64,000 nucleotides of DNA, taken from Lantana camara. Taxonomy: Eukaryota; Streptophyta; Magnoliopsida; Lamiales; Verbenaceae. A program made the translations under genes and the position numbers. The notes beneath the pieces were generated by a model. It made no database searches and was not told the origin of the DNA. It was given only the letters and a program-made list of their open reading frames with translations. Within the stretch, counting starts at the first letter, position 1. Each line of letters begins with the position of its first letter. The stretch lies in NCBI GenBank assembly GCA_037501455.1, contig CM074864.1, positions 29,568,001-29,632,000 on the forward strand, in the 5' to 3' direction. This document shows, piece after piece, positions 10,625 to 22,197 of this stretch.

Positions 10625-11542
10625 ATGCCACCGAGAATAGCACCCCAGAATCGTGTACCACCACTGCCACCCCAAAGAGATGTCACGCCGCCCCAAAGAG
10701 ATGTAACGCCACCCCCTGAACGGGAAAGAACTCCTGAATTAAGGGATGTGCTACGACAATTTATGAGGGCTTGTGCACCGAGAGATAATCCTCCTAATGA
10801 AAGGTCACTGGAAAAATTTCTGAGGATGAATCCACCTAAGTTCTATGGAGAACCGAACGACATAAAGGTTGAGAATTGGATTACCAGTCTTGAGACGATT
10901 TTCGAGGCTATGGAGATCTACCCAGAGGATCGTGAACGAGTTCGGTATGCTACTTTTCTTATGGAAGGTGCTGCATACAATTGGTGGAAGCACGTTCAGC
11001 ATATATGGAATGAGAATAACGTTGAAGGAAGTTGGGATGAGTTTATCAGAGAGTTTCAGCAGAAGTACACGCCTCAAGTGACTCGTGATGCACGAGAGGC
11101 TGAGTTTATGAGCTTGGTTCAGGGAACAATGAATGTGATGGAGTATGAAGCTAGGTTTGTGAGGCTGATCAAGTATGCGCCTCATATTCTGATTGACGAG
11201 CGCCGCAAGACGAAAAGGTTTATCGATGGACTGAAGCCTGAACTTCGATTGGCACTTGCTTCTTTGGACATAGAAACCTACAATCGTGCTGTTGGTAGAG
11301 CGCTAAGGGTTGAAGCTGCACACAAGGAGATCAAGATAACTACTGCACGTCAAGGACCTTCTAACCCTAAGCCTTATCAAGGGAACAAGCGACCGTCCGG
11401 ATCTTTTCCCCAAGGAACTGGAAAGAGGCCAATGGTAACACCACAGCGTCAGCAGCAGAACGCTCCACCGAAACCGCAAGCACAGAAGCAGAAAGCGCCA
11501 CAGCAGTACCAGAGGGTACCACAACAGCAGAGAGCACCTTAG
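10625..11542 (+). CDS. gag: gag (capsid part) of element A
   Basis: 305 residues from the ATG at 10625 to a TAG at 11540-11542. The N-terminus is Pro/Arg-rich with repeated PPQRDVT. The retrotransposon capsid domain spans about residues 65-235 and includes PPKFYGEPND, the NWW motif and QKYTP. The C-terminal 70 residues are Gln/Pro/Lys-rich, as in a nucleocapsid linker. The two zinc knuckles expected next lie in the same frame after the TAG, so the stop cuts gag before its RNA-binding part. Context is glutamine-rich, so a CAG-to-TAG change is the simplest explanation. Programmed read-through cannot be excluded. The protein would assemble virus-like particles around genomic RNA. Confidence 0.88.
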   Translation: MPPRIAPQNRVPPLPPQRDVTPPQRDVTPPPERERTPELRDVLRQFMRACAPRDNPPNERSLEKFLRMNPPKFYGEPNDIKVENWITSLETIFEAMEIYPEDRERVRYATFLMEGAAYNWWKHVQHIWNENNVEGSWDEFIREFQQKYTPQVTRDAREAEFMSLVQGTMNVMEYEARFVRLIKYAPHILIDERRKTKRFIDGLKPELRLALASLDIETYNRAVGRALRVEAAHKEIKITTARQGPSNPKPYQGNKRPSGSFPQGTGKRPMVTPQRQQQNAPPKPQAQKQKAPQQYQRVPQQQRAP

Positions 11543-13255
11543 CCAGGTCCAGAGGAAATCGTTTGCAGATATTATCACCGAACGGGACACACTGAGGAGA
11601 ACTGTCGCAAGAAAGCTGGACAGTGTTTCGCGTGTGGTTCCCCTGAGCACCGGATGGATAGTTGCCCGCACAAGATCAGGAGATTTGGGGTCCAGGATAA
11701 AGGAAAAGCAGTGGTGGGAACGACGAACAAACCGGTGGTCAGAGGCAGAGCTTATGCTTTGGATGGTAAGGAGGAGGTTGATCCTTCGTCTGTTGTGGAA
11801 GGTATTGTGCACATTCTTAACACGCCAGTTAAGGTCTTGTATGACCCTGGTGCTACGCATTCATTTGTTGCTTCTGAATTATGTTCGCATTTACAGTTTC
11901 CACTTGAATACTTGCCATATAAATTTGAAGTGAGTTCTCCTTTGGGAACTTGCCTTGATACGGATCAAGTATATAAACGCTGCCCTATATGTATTGGTAC
12001 CCGTTGTTATCCGACGGATCTGATTGAGTTACCGATGACAAGATACGACGTTATACTTGGTATGGATTGGTTGTCTAAGTACCGAGCAAAGTTGGATTGT
12101 TACAAGAAAGAGATCATCTTGGAAGAAGATGAAAGTGGGACATCAGAAAGGAAAGTTGAGAAGTTATCAGTGATTTCTTCGATGGAAGCTAAGAAGTTGA
12201 TTCAGAAAGGAGCTAGCGGATTTGTTGCTTATCTTCTGAATAGACCGAAAGATCAACTTAAGATCAAAGAAGTGGAAGTGGTAAACGAGTTCCTAGATGT
12301 GTTTCCTGAGCGTTTGGATTCGTTACCTCCTGACCGAGAGTTGGAATTTACGATCGAGACGATATCAGGAGCTAAGCTGTACTCAAAGACACCTTACAGA
12401 ATGGCTCCAGCTGAATTGGAAGAACTAAGGAAGCAATTGGACGAACTGATTGAGTCTGGATATGTTCGACTGAGCACATCGCCGTGGGGAGCACCGGTGC
12501 TTTTCGTTAAGAAGAAGGATGGAGCATTGCGATTATGCATTGACTATCGAGAGCTGAACAGGATGACAATCAAGAATAAGTATCCTCTCCCTCATATCGA
12601 AGAGCTGTTCGATATACTTCAAGGATCGAAGGTCTACTCCAAGTTAGATCTTAAACAAGGGTATTATCAATTGAAGATCAGGGAAGCAGATATTCCGAAG
12701 ACTGCTTTCAATAGCCGATACGGACATTATGAGTTTGTAGTAATGCCGTTTGGTTTGACGAACGCACCAGCTGCATTCATGGATATGATGCACCGTATAT
12801 TCAAGCCGTTTCTCGACAAGTTTGTAGTGATCTTCATCGACGATATCTTGGTATTTTCAAAGACACCGGAGGAACATGCTGAGCATCTTCGAATCGTGTT
12901 ACGCACTTTGCTGGATCACAAGCTATATGCAAAGTTCAGCAAATGTGAGTTATGGCTTGAGAGAGTTACGTTTCTCGGACAAATCATATCAGGATCTGGA
13001 ATCGAAGTAGATGCCTCGAAGATCGAAATGATTATGGATTGGAAGTCACCGAAGAATCCTTCAGAAGTGAGGAGTTTTCTGGGATTAGCTGGTTACTACC
13101 GAAGGTTTGTCAAAGATTTCTCGAAGATAGCTACACCTCTCACTAAGTTGACAAAGAAAGAAGGAAAATTCGAACGGACTGAGAAGTGTGAGCAAAGTTA
13201 CCAGAAGGAAAAGAAGGATACACTGTTTACACCGATGCTTCGAAAGAAGGACTAG
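11543..13255 (+). pseudogene. pol: pol part 1 of A: zinc knuckles, protease, reverse transcriptase
   Basis: Same frame as gag, starting right after its TAG. Two CCHC knuckles come first: the first has Tyr in place of its second Cys, the second (CFAC...H...C, about 11621-11662) is intact. The aspartic protease has DPGATHSF near 11843. Reverse transcriptase covers about 12430-13080, with [19 protein letters not shown] and the catalytic FIDDIL near 12833-12850. At 13198-13201, just before RNase H, comparison with the same segment of G shows 46 bp missing. The frame shifts and runs to a stop at 13255. The catalytic Asp pair is preserved, so the damage looks recent. Confidence 0.92.
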
Positions 13256-15222
13256 GAGGAGTTTTGATGCAGAATGGAAAAGTGATTGCGTATGCATCAA
13301 GGAAACTCAAAACGCATGAAGTTAACTACCCGACACATGATTTGGAGTTAGCAGCGATAATCTTCGCTCTGGGAAAGTGGAGACATTACCTGTATGGAGT
13401 TACGTTTGAGATCTTTACTGATCATAAGAGCCTGCAATATCTATTCACTCAGAAGGAGTTGAATATGCGACAGAGGAGATGGATGGAATTTCTGGAGGAC
13501 TACGATTGCATTATTCAATACCATCCAGGAAAGGTGAATGTTGTAGCCGATGCACTAAGTAGGAAAGTTCATTTGGCACAGATTTCTACCAACCCCGAGG
13601 TTGATCAAAGAGAAAGAATGGAGGTGATAACTAAAGCTCGAATTGCGAACGTTGTGATGATATCACCATTGAAAGAACGAGTGTTGGAAGCTCAGAAGAA
13701 CGATGAGTGGATCAAGAAATGTCTCGAATCTAAGGAGAAAGATGATGAGACTAAGTTCAGGGTTGATGAACATGGAATATTGAGGCACAAAGGTCGAGTA
13801 TGCGTGCCAACTATTTTGAGGAAAGAGATTCTCGACGAAGCGCATAAGACTAAGTACACGATACATCCCGGAGGTACTAAGATGTATCAAGATGTTAAGA
13901 CGCAATTCTGGTGGAATGGAATGAAGAGAGACATAGCCAACTATGTCAAGAAGTGTTTAACTTGTCAGAAAGTTAAAGCTGAGCACCAGAAGCCGAGTGG
14001 GAAGTTGCAACCATTACCGATTCCGACTTGGAAGTGGGAGCAAATCACGATGGATTTTGTCACTGGATTACCCAAAGTCAGAGGAGGACAAGATAGTATC
14101 TGGGTGATCATTGATCGATTGACCAAGTCAGCGCACTTTTTGCCAGTGAAGACAACGGATAAGGTTAGCATGTTGGCAAAGCTGTATCAACAAGAGATTG
14201 TCAGACTACATGGAGTTCCAAACAGTATAGTGTCGGACAGAGATCCGAAATTCACGTCGCAATTGTGGAAAGAAATTCAGACTTTGATGGGGACGAAGTT
14301 GAACTTCAGTACTGCAGCGCATCCTCAGATGGATGGACAATCAGAAAGGATGATTAAGTACTTGGAAGATATGCTAAGAGCTTGCGCTTTGGACTTCCAG
14401 GAAAGTTGGAAAGAGTGTTTACCTCTTGTGGAGTTTGCATACAATAATAGTTATCAAGCTTCTATTAAAGCTGCTCCATATGAAGCTCTGTATGGAAGGA
14501 AATGTAGATCCCCGTTATACTGGGATTTGGATGAAGCAAGATGTACTGAGGAAGGACCGATCAGAGGGAATTCAGCTAAGTGGATAAGAGAAGCGACGGA
14601 AAAGATTCAGATCATTCGCCAGAGAATGAAAGCTGCCCAGGACAGGCAGAAGAGTTATGCTGATCGTCGAAGAAGGGATTTGGAATTCGCAGTGGGCGAA
14701 AAGGTATTTCTGAAGGCATCGCCAAGGAAAGGGTTTTTCCGAATTGGAAAAGGAGGAAAGTTAAACCCGAGATATGTTGGACCGTATGAGATACTGGAGA
14801 GAGTCGGACCGACTACTTATAGGTTGGATTTGCCTGTAGGGCTTACAGGAATCCACAACGTATTTTATGTATCTCAGCTTCGCAAGTGTTTCTCGGATGA
14901 GACAGAGGTTGTGCCGGTAGAGGAGATACCGTTGGAACCAGATTTGACTTATGTTTTGAAGCCCGCTAAGATTCTCGATATGAAGTTTCAAGAGCTGAGG
15001 AATAGGAAGATTCCTTTGGTTAAAGTCCTTTGGAAGGGACATGGGACAGAAGAGGCAACCTGGGAGACAGAAGAGAAAATGCAAAAGCATCACTCCGAGT
15101 TATTTGCGGTTACAGCGGAAGAATCTGAGGACAGATTCTCTTTAAGGAGGGGTGATTGTAACAGCCCAAAACAGGGCCTGGATGAAAATAGTAAGTTAAG
15201 GGCATTGGTAAAGCATTTATAG
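13201..15222 (+). pseudogene. pol: pol part 2 of A: RNase H, integrase, chromodomain
   Basis: Continues pol in the shifted frame after the deletion. RNase H starts with YTDAS near 13225 and includes [11 protein letters not shown]. The integrase zinc-binding domain (H-H-C-C, ending CLTCQ near 13970) is followed by the DDE core: Asp in TMDF (about 14050), Asp in VSDRD (about 14233), Glu in QSERM (about 14342). The GPY-type segment (YVGPYEIL near 14775) follows. A C-terminal chromodomain-like segment (LVKVLWKGH...EEATWE, about 15019-15064) is the hallmark of chromoviruses and would guide integration to chromatin. The frame has no stop until 15220-15222, so the last 22 codons lie inside the 3' LTR and the polypurine tract is translated. 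Confidence 0.92.
15141..15156 (+). promoter_or_regulatory. polypurine tract of element A
   Basis: TTTAAGGAGGGGTGAT immediately before the TG of the 3' LTR. It is less purely purine than the tracts of B, F, G and H because it also encodes the end of pol. Confidence 0.85.
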
Positions 15223-18200
15223 ACCGTGATCCAACTTTTTGAATCATCATGCATTGCATTCTTACATGAAATTTGTGCTCGTATATGATCTGACATGTTT
15301 TAAGGGGGAATTCTTGACCTTTGATACAGTTTACTATTCATAACCCGAGCCTACCTTGTTCATATTGCTACTCGAGCCCTAGAGGTTCGTCACACATGTT
15401 TTCCAATCGTTTGAACTTGTTTCCCGAGCTCAGAAAGTCTTTCTTGAACCATAAGGGTATTTTTGGAACTTACCGACCAAAGTTACTATTCATCAAAAAA
15501 TGAGCTTTTGATTCTGATATCTTTTCCTACCCAAGTTACAGTCGAATCGATCCTTGAGTCGAGACGAGTCTTTTGAAATCATTCTTGGCTTGGAAATCCA
15601 TTCTGGAACTTTGTTTTATTGAAAACGTTTTTGAAAACTCTAGTTTACTATTCCTTTTACGAACGGTTTTCATTCGGAAAATGTTTTCTCTTCGGATTTG
15701 CACTACTTGAGCTATTTTAAGATTTTTGAGATGTTTTACAACTCTTGATTCAAACCCTAGCTTGAAATTTTGAAGCGTACGTTCGTACGTGAGAATTCAC
15801 TATTCATCCTACGTTTTTAACTTTTTAACGGCAAAACGTTTTATAGTCGATTTTGGACTCAAAACGCTTCTCGATTTATTTCTTGAATTTTGGAAGCAAT
15901 CCGGACTTGAAAATCATTCTAGAAAGTCGTTTTTCACTCGTGTTGAGTTTCGAGCTCAAAACTTTTATTCACTAAAACTAATGTATCTTTCAAACGGTAA
16001 ATCCGATTTCGACGAATGAATATGCGTTTCGAAGCTAATTTTCTTGCCGTCGGAATGGTTATACTTCCAGCCACTTACCCTCGAGTCTTGGGCAATGAAA
16101 TTACAGAAATACCCCCAGCAGTCCCATTTTACCTTCATAATCCCTAAAGCTTCTAGAAGATACAAGTGGATGAACTCTTGTTTTGCTCTCCTACCCTTCT
16201 CCATATTTTATTTCCAAGGTGAGGGGCTTCTCTTCAACTATAAATAGAGGGCTCATGGCATTTCATTCCTTGCTCAAAGTTGTGTTAACAACACCCTTTC
16301 TTCTCTCCCTCTCCCCCTCTTTGCCGTCGGCACCCCCCTTTGTAGCTAGGTTAGTTTGTTTTGTTTTTATGTTATGTTAGTTTAGTTTATGTTTTTATGT
16401 TATGGTATGTTTATATTATGTTTAGGTTGGGTCTTAGGGTCTTCCTAAGCCATATAGGATTTTATTTTATGCAATTATTATATAGTTTTCATGATATGTT
16501 TGAATAGTTGTTTATATGTTTTAATTGTTTAGTATATGCTTGAATATGTTATGAATTGCTCTAGTATATGTTATGATCATGTGATATGGTTGTTATATTA
16601 TGAGAATTGATGCATGATTATGGAATTTGAATTATGTTCATGCATGCTAGCTAATGGAATAGTGATTTACAATTTATTATGTCACAACTTGTTACATGTT
16701 GGTATTGAATTAAATTGTTACATGTTACATGCCTAAAGGTTTATGATATATGATATGATATGATATGATATATGTTGTGACATGTTGTCACATTGTTATA
16801 TGATTCTTGAATTATGAATTGAGCTTATGATATGATATGGATTAATGGAATAGTGCCTTGATCATATGTTATACACTTTAATAGTGTCACATGTTATAAC
16901 CTAAGATAGATTAGTGTTTCATAACTTGATCTTATGCCTTAATTGGATCTCTTAACCATAGGTTATACCTTTAACCTAGATCACACTTGATTATTATAAC
17001 ATGAACTTGAAACTATAGGTTATAATCAAGATCATAATTTAATTAGGGTGTGTGTGTGTGCATGCCGTGTCTGTGTGTATGTGTTCGTGCATGGTGTGGG
17101 TGTGTGTGTATAGTAAGGGTTTGACCCGACCCTTTGACCCGACATGTGAATAGTAACCTGTGAATAGTAACTGTGAATAGTAATCTTCAATAGTAATCTG
17201 GAATAGTACTTTTGAATAGTAAAAATGAAATAAAACTTGTGCTTTCCTAATAGACATTTGCACCTAGGGTTTCCATATCCAGGGTCTAAAATGTGTTTTC
17301 AAAATGTGTTTTCTTTCGTGGACTTGTTTTATAACATAAGGTTTGCGATAGGATTCATAATTTGACTAAAGCTTACTCGGTTATAGTAAGATCGTAATCT
17401 CACGTTAAGAGTAACTCACTTTGACGTATTCCTTTGTGTGTTACCTTTCTTGAATACCTTAAATGGTATTACTCTCTTGTGTTACATGTTCCTTGTTCAT
17501 TTGTTTCATGCATTTCATATGCATCTTGGTTAGTAGTGGGTCTTAGTTCTTAAGCTCACTCTAGTACACCACCTACAGGAGTTAAAGTTGAGCACTGGGA
17601 TCCCCAGGGCACCGCATAATCTGTCTACCTACCTTTGTTACTGATAGGTGAGGTGAAGTTATAAATGTTTTCCAACTGGAACCACGATTATACTATCGTG
17701 TCATATGTTTTGAAATTCAAAGCTAAACCTCGTTTTGAACTATCCCTTTTATCGGGACATTCTCTTGAAAGGATCATTCATACTTTAATAGTATACCTTG
17801 ATCTACAGTACATGTTTTCGAAAGTTCTGCATTCTTGTTCAAAGACAGTTACATGTTCTGCATATGTTTTCAAAGTACAGTTTACAGACAGAATCACATG
17901 TTTTCAGACAGAATCATATGTTTTACAGACTGCATCATATGTTACAGTTACAGTTTCACATGTTATAGTTAGCATACTGGAGTGATACTCTGGTCACTGC
18001 TAATCTTAAATTCAAGCATACAGTTTACAGTTTGGGCCCGGCGGTTATGCGTGGAGGTGATGCTCGGGAGGTGAGCGCTAACGACATCACCAATACCGGC
18101 CGCCACACTTAGACTATTGACACCGACTTTTAACAGGAGGTTTGTTAAGTCAGGACAATCTGTCTGGGAACGGACAGCAAATCTGTTCCCATTACATGTT

Positions 18201-19292
18201 TACAGGTCACCTAGGGCTAGCTACCCGAAGTGACAACCGGTGGAGGATGGTGCATGTTTGTATGTGTTGGTAAGAGTTGTTGTTGACCTTGGTCCAATAG
18301 TCTACTGTGTGCGGAGTTGTTGTTGATCTTGGTCCGATGCTCTACTATATGTGGGGTTATTGTTGATCTTGGTCCGATACTCTACTATACGTGGAATTAT
18401 TGTTGATCCTGGTCCGATGCTCTACCAAATCATGTTTTCTGGAGTAAGGATGGAGGAGCCTAGCTTGCGGGCAAAATTCTGTTTCATAAAGGATGGTTCA
18501 TATCTAGAAAAGTTCACTTTACCCTTATCCCGTTTTATGAAAGAACTATGAACCATCAACAGCATATGTGTGCGCGTGTGATAGCATTCATGAAAATGTT
18601 TTATAACGTGCATTCTTTTACAGCATCGCATTCAAAGAGTTTTATCAACCGAACTTGTTTCAAGTTCTTCTTTAAAGCATTGCATTAACGGTTCCAAACT
18701 TTACTTCAAGTTCTTCATCACTCAGCACTTTCTTTTAAGTATTCCCTCACTTAGTCCTTTTGACTAATATCTCTCCCGTTTTCTTGCCTCGTGGTTTCAG
18801 GTCTTGCAGCCGCAGTCTAGAGGTATCTTGAAGCTCTAGATTGTCATTTTTGTTTCAGTCAGGACTTAGTATTACTTCCTTTTGTGTCCTGCATATGTTT
18901 TATGGCTGCATCACTTTATACTTCTGTATATGTTTTTGAATACTTGAGTATATTTGTTATATTCTTTCTGCTACTCTGTTACCGATACATTGAACTCTGC
19001 TATATCGGTACCTATATGTGAATCTGTTACATGTTCTGATATGCCGAGTCTCTCTTACACGATCAATATGTTCTTGCTTGTTACATGCCATCACGCACAT
19101 GTTTTGAAAAGTTTTAAAATACTCTGATTTTCCGCTGCATAGCCACATCGTTTACATGTATAGTTCTGAGATAGACAGTCGTTCGCTGGAGTATTTCTTG
19201 AGTGATGGCTCACACCATTACTTGAGAGGTGCTTCAGTGCGGGGGTTGAGACGCCGCTCTCCTCTTATTCTGGTACGGGTGGGGCCGTTACA
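15157..19292 (+). repeat. element A 3' LTR
   Basis: Co-linear with 4794-8944 throughout. The TATA box (about 16236), exon 17579-17647, minisatellites and ends are all conserved. Differences are scattered, mostly transitions, plus small unit-number changes. It is followed by the GTGTG duplication at 19293-19297. Confidence 0.95.
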
Positions 19293-19297
19293 GTGTG

Positions 19298-22197
19298 AAT
19301 GCTTTATCCTGTGATTAAGTCGTTTCTCGGCTTCTTTCTTATACCCCTGGCACGTACCCGATCCTCAATTAATTCCATCTTCCGAATGATTCGATTCTTT
19401 ATCACTTTTCTCAAGTAGGGTGCTATCGACTATAATCCAAACAACCCACTTTTCCTAATAAGTTATATTTGATGAACTCAGATGCTCGAGTTAACCCGCC
19501 ACTAGCTCGAATTATGGTTTCCAATCCTAGAGTTATCTCCAGCACTCCTTACTTTATTTTATCCTCATTCTTCCTCGTCCCAACATCTTTGGCATTCAAT
19601 AACCACTATTCCAATTCAATCCTTTTAAGTCTTGAGAGATTGAGTTCTTACTTCTTTTATTGAAAGGGTCAGCGTAAGCAACCATCTTTCATACCTTTCC
19701 CACTCGTAGATAAATCCTTAAACATCCTCGAGCTTGCATCTTCACTACTTGAGGTATCAATCCCTTCCAATGTGCCCCAAAGCTCTTATCATCTCAACTT
19801 TATATTTCATCATTTTCTAAGATTTTCCAACTTACTCCTTATTTCTTTCGTAAAGTCGTATTGCCTGCTAAAACTTGCACATTCGTTGCTTCCACTTGAA
19901 GTAACTCCCTTGGCATGACCTAGAATTTGAATTTATGCCAAGGTCGTGCTCTCCCCCTTAAGAATTTGCTGCACTTTTATTTGTTATCTTGATCTACTAC
20001 TTCTTTATCCGAACTCTTCGACTTCTTCAAGAATCATCTTACTTGGAATAAATGGTCCCGATTATGTGATGTTTTCGGTGTTCTTATCCCCATTCACTTG
20101 AGGTGATTAGTTAGGATAGCAATTACGTCCCTTTCAACCTAACTTCGATTCAATTCCTAACTTTTCAAAGTCTTCCATTATATCCTCGTCGCTACTTGGT
20201 AACCAAAACTCCTCCATCGACCCAAACTTACTTGTTTAATATAGCACGCGGAGTATGAGTTGAGGAAGACTTCCTATTAAGCAAACATCAAGCTATGCAT
20301 GCTGGGTAAGAATGCTTGATGCATGTAGCACCTTATCAACAATTAAAGTATGCATAACATTTAAGCAATTATATCAATCAAACACAATGTAAGGAAATTA
20401 AATAATTTAACGTAGTGAATGATACACGTGCCATGAATGCAAGTACGTTTCACCGTAAAGATAAGCTTTAGTCCAACCCTTGTCCTTTACTCTTGAATTT
20501 GTTGATCCTTGTTTGTTTAACCACGGTCTTCCAAGTTTCCTTAGCTTTCTTGTATAAGGTAGTGTGTTCCCACCGTCCAAGTTATTATTTCAACCCAAAT
20601 TCTATATCCACGGAACCAAACTCTTGATCTTTTTCAAATTCTAATTCCAATTTATTAAAGTCTTCTTCAGGGTCATTACCTTAATTGGAGTTATCTTATC
20701 CTATCCTTTGCGAATTCATACGGGGAAATGAACTCTCATCTTCCATGATTAAGTAGTCCGATTTCTTCCACTCCGATCCAAATACCGAACTTAAATGTCA
20801 ACCCTGGTGTCTTGACTTCCCATGGCCTCCCAAATCTTCAAAGTTCTTTATATCGACTTGTGTTTCTCCATTGTCCGAAATTTCGTGATTCTTGAATCTA
20901 AATTCTTCTTGATCAAAGTCCTCTTGATTTGTCTCTTGTAATTCAAGTTCGTTGAATGACTCGTATTCCAATTGTTTACACTTGGGCACATAATTTTCTT
21001 CCAAAACCTCTTTGCCTTTCTTTGTTGCTCCATATCTTCTAATTCGACCTCACAACTCAACAATTCAGCTTGGATCTGAAAAATAATTTCAATCCGACCG
21101 AAGGTAGATCTTTTAACATTAGTATCTCTCAAGGACTTAAAATCCCCACGTTGATTGGTTCTCTTTGATTCCTTCCCGATTCAATGACCATCTTATTCGA
21201 AACCCAAAGCATCCTAATCCAATTTCTTCCATTCCAATTCAAATGCTGAATTTGAAGGTCAATTTGGTTATCTTGGCTTCTCATGGTTTTCCTTAACTAT
21301 CCCATCGTTCCGTTCTACTACTTGTTATTTTCAGTAATTCAAAATGGTTTAGCCTCTAAATTCTTTTCAACCGATATAAACCTTATCTCTCAATTCGAAG
21401 TATCCCGATTCATGTCTTTCTTTCTGATCTCTTTCATTTCAAAATGCAATCTCCATACCTCGAACTTAATCTCTCGGTCTTCGATTCCAATTCAAATCAC
21501 TCCCCTTTAGCCCTCTAGAACCTTAACTCTAGAACCATGAAAATTCTCTTCTTTGATCTATTTCAATTCAAACATTAAATCCTGTACCTTCAAGTCTGCT
21601 CTTCACTTCTTTCTTGAATTAACGGGCCTCTTGAACCTGATCAATCAACTTCGTTTGTGGGGTAGGAGCGTGTGTTTGTTTGGGGTCATAAAATCACACC
21701 CTCGTACTCTTACCTCAACCATAACCATCTTCTTACATGATTTAATTCTCATCTCGGCTTGAACTCCTTAGCTATAATCCCATCATAAGAACCACCAATT
21801 ACCCGAATTCTTCTTAAGCTCCGGAGCCTACTTCAAATCACCCATGTCCATAATGAATACTTGTAGTATACGGTTGTTATTTAAGAATTTGGCCGTGGTT
21901 TGATATCGTGATAGCAACCTATAAATCACAACTCAACTCAAATATAAATGCATGCGAGTTATTGTATGCCTATGTCACATAATTATCATAAAAACACGTA
22001 TGGATGAAAAATGCAACACATAATTCAACAAAATTTAAATTTCAACATAAACTTCATCAAACTTTTCAATAATACATGCTCATGATCAAGGCGGTGCACA
22101 CATTGACACGTTGTTCCTAAGCCGTTCGACCTATACCTGACATGACACGACGCTAGAGACCCCGGTTTTGCAACCGGGCTCTGATACCACCTTAAGA
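19298..22197 (-). other. 5' part of the non-coding interior of element B
   Basis: About 2.9 kb, purine-rich on the minus strand. The longest minus frames (20798-21132) give Glu/Asn-rich peptides without any gag or pol similarity that I can recognise. A degenerate duplication is visible: the sequence around 20760-20830 recurs at about 21225-21295 (matching TTCTTCCA, then GTCAA...CTTG.CTTC.CATGG), suggesting units near 460 bp. The end next to the LTR carries the conserved leader segment and primer site. Confidence 0.6.
22160..22189 (-). promoter_or_regulatory. primer-binding site and adjacent hairpin, element B
   Basis: The reverse complement of 22178-22189 is TGGTATCAGAGC, a perfect 12-base match to the initiator-Met primer site. 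Directly after it CCCGGTT pairs with AACCGGG across 22160-22178. The site lies 8 bases from the right LTR. Confidence 0.92.

Larger units (their letters stand above)
4794..19292 (+). mobile_element. element A: Tekay/Del-like chromovirus, nearly complete
   Basis: 14.5-kb plus-strand Ty3/gypsy retrotransposon inside B, with 5-bp target duplications GTGTG at 4789-4793 and 19293-19297. LTRs are 4794-8944 and 15157-19292 (4151 and 4136 bp), unusually long. The order is primer site, extra ORF, gag, protease, reverse transcriptase, RNase H, integrase, chromodomain and polypurine tract, typical of chromoviruses except for the extra ORF. The LTRs differ by only scattered substitutions and short repeat-number changes, so it is the youngest insertion in its nest. 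It is no longer autonomous: gag and pol are separated by a TAG, and pol has a 46-bp deletion at the RT/RNase H junction. Confidence 0.95.

Noticed and set aside
20798..21132. Two overlapping minus-strand ORFs in the core of B as a novel gene
   Set aside because: Short, low-complexity Glu/Asn-rich products in purine-rich, partly duplicated sequence. No start context or homology that I can see.
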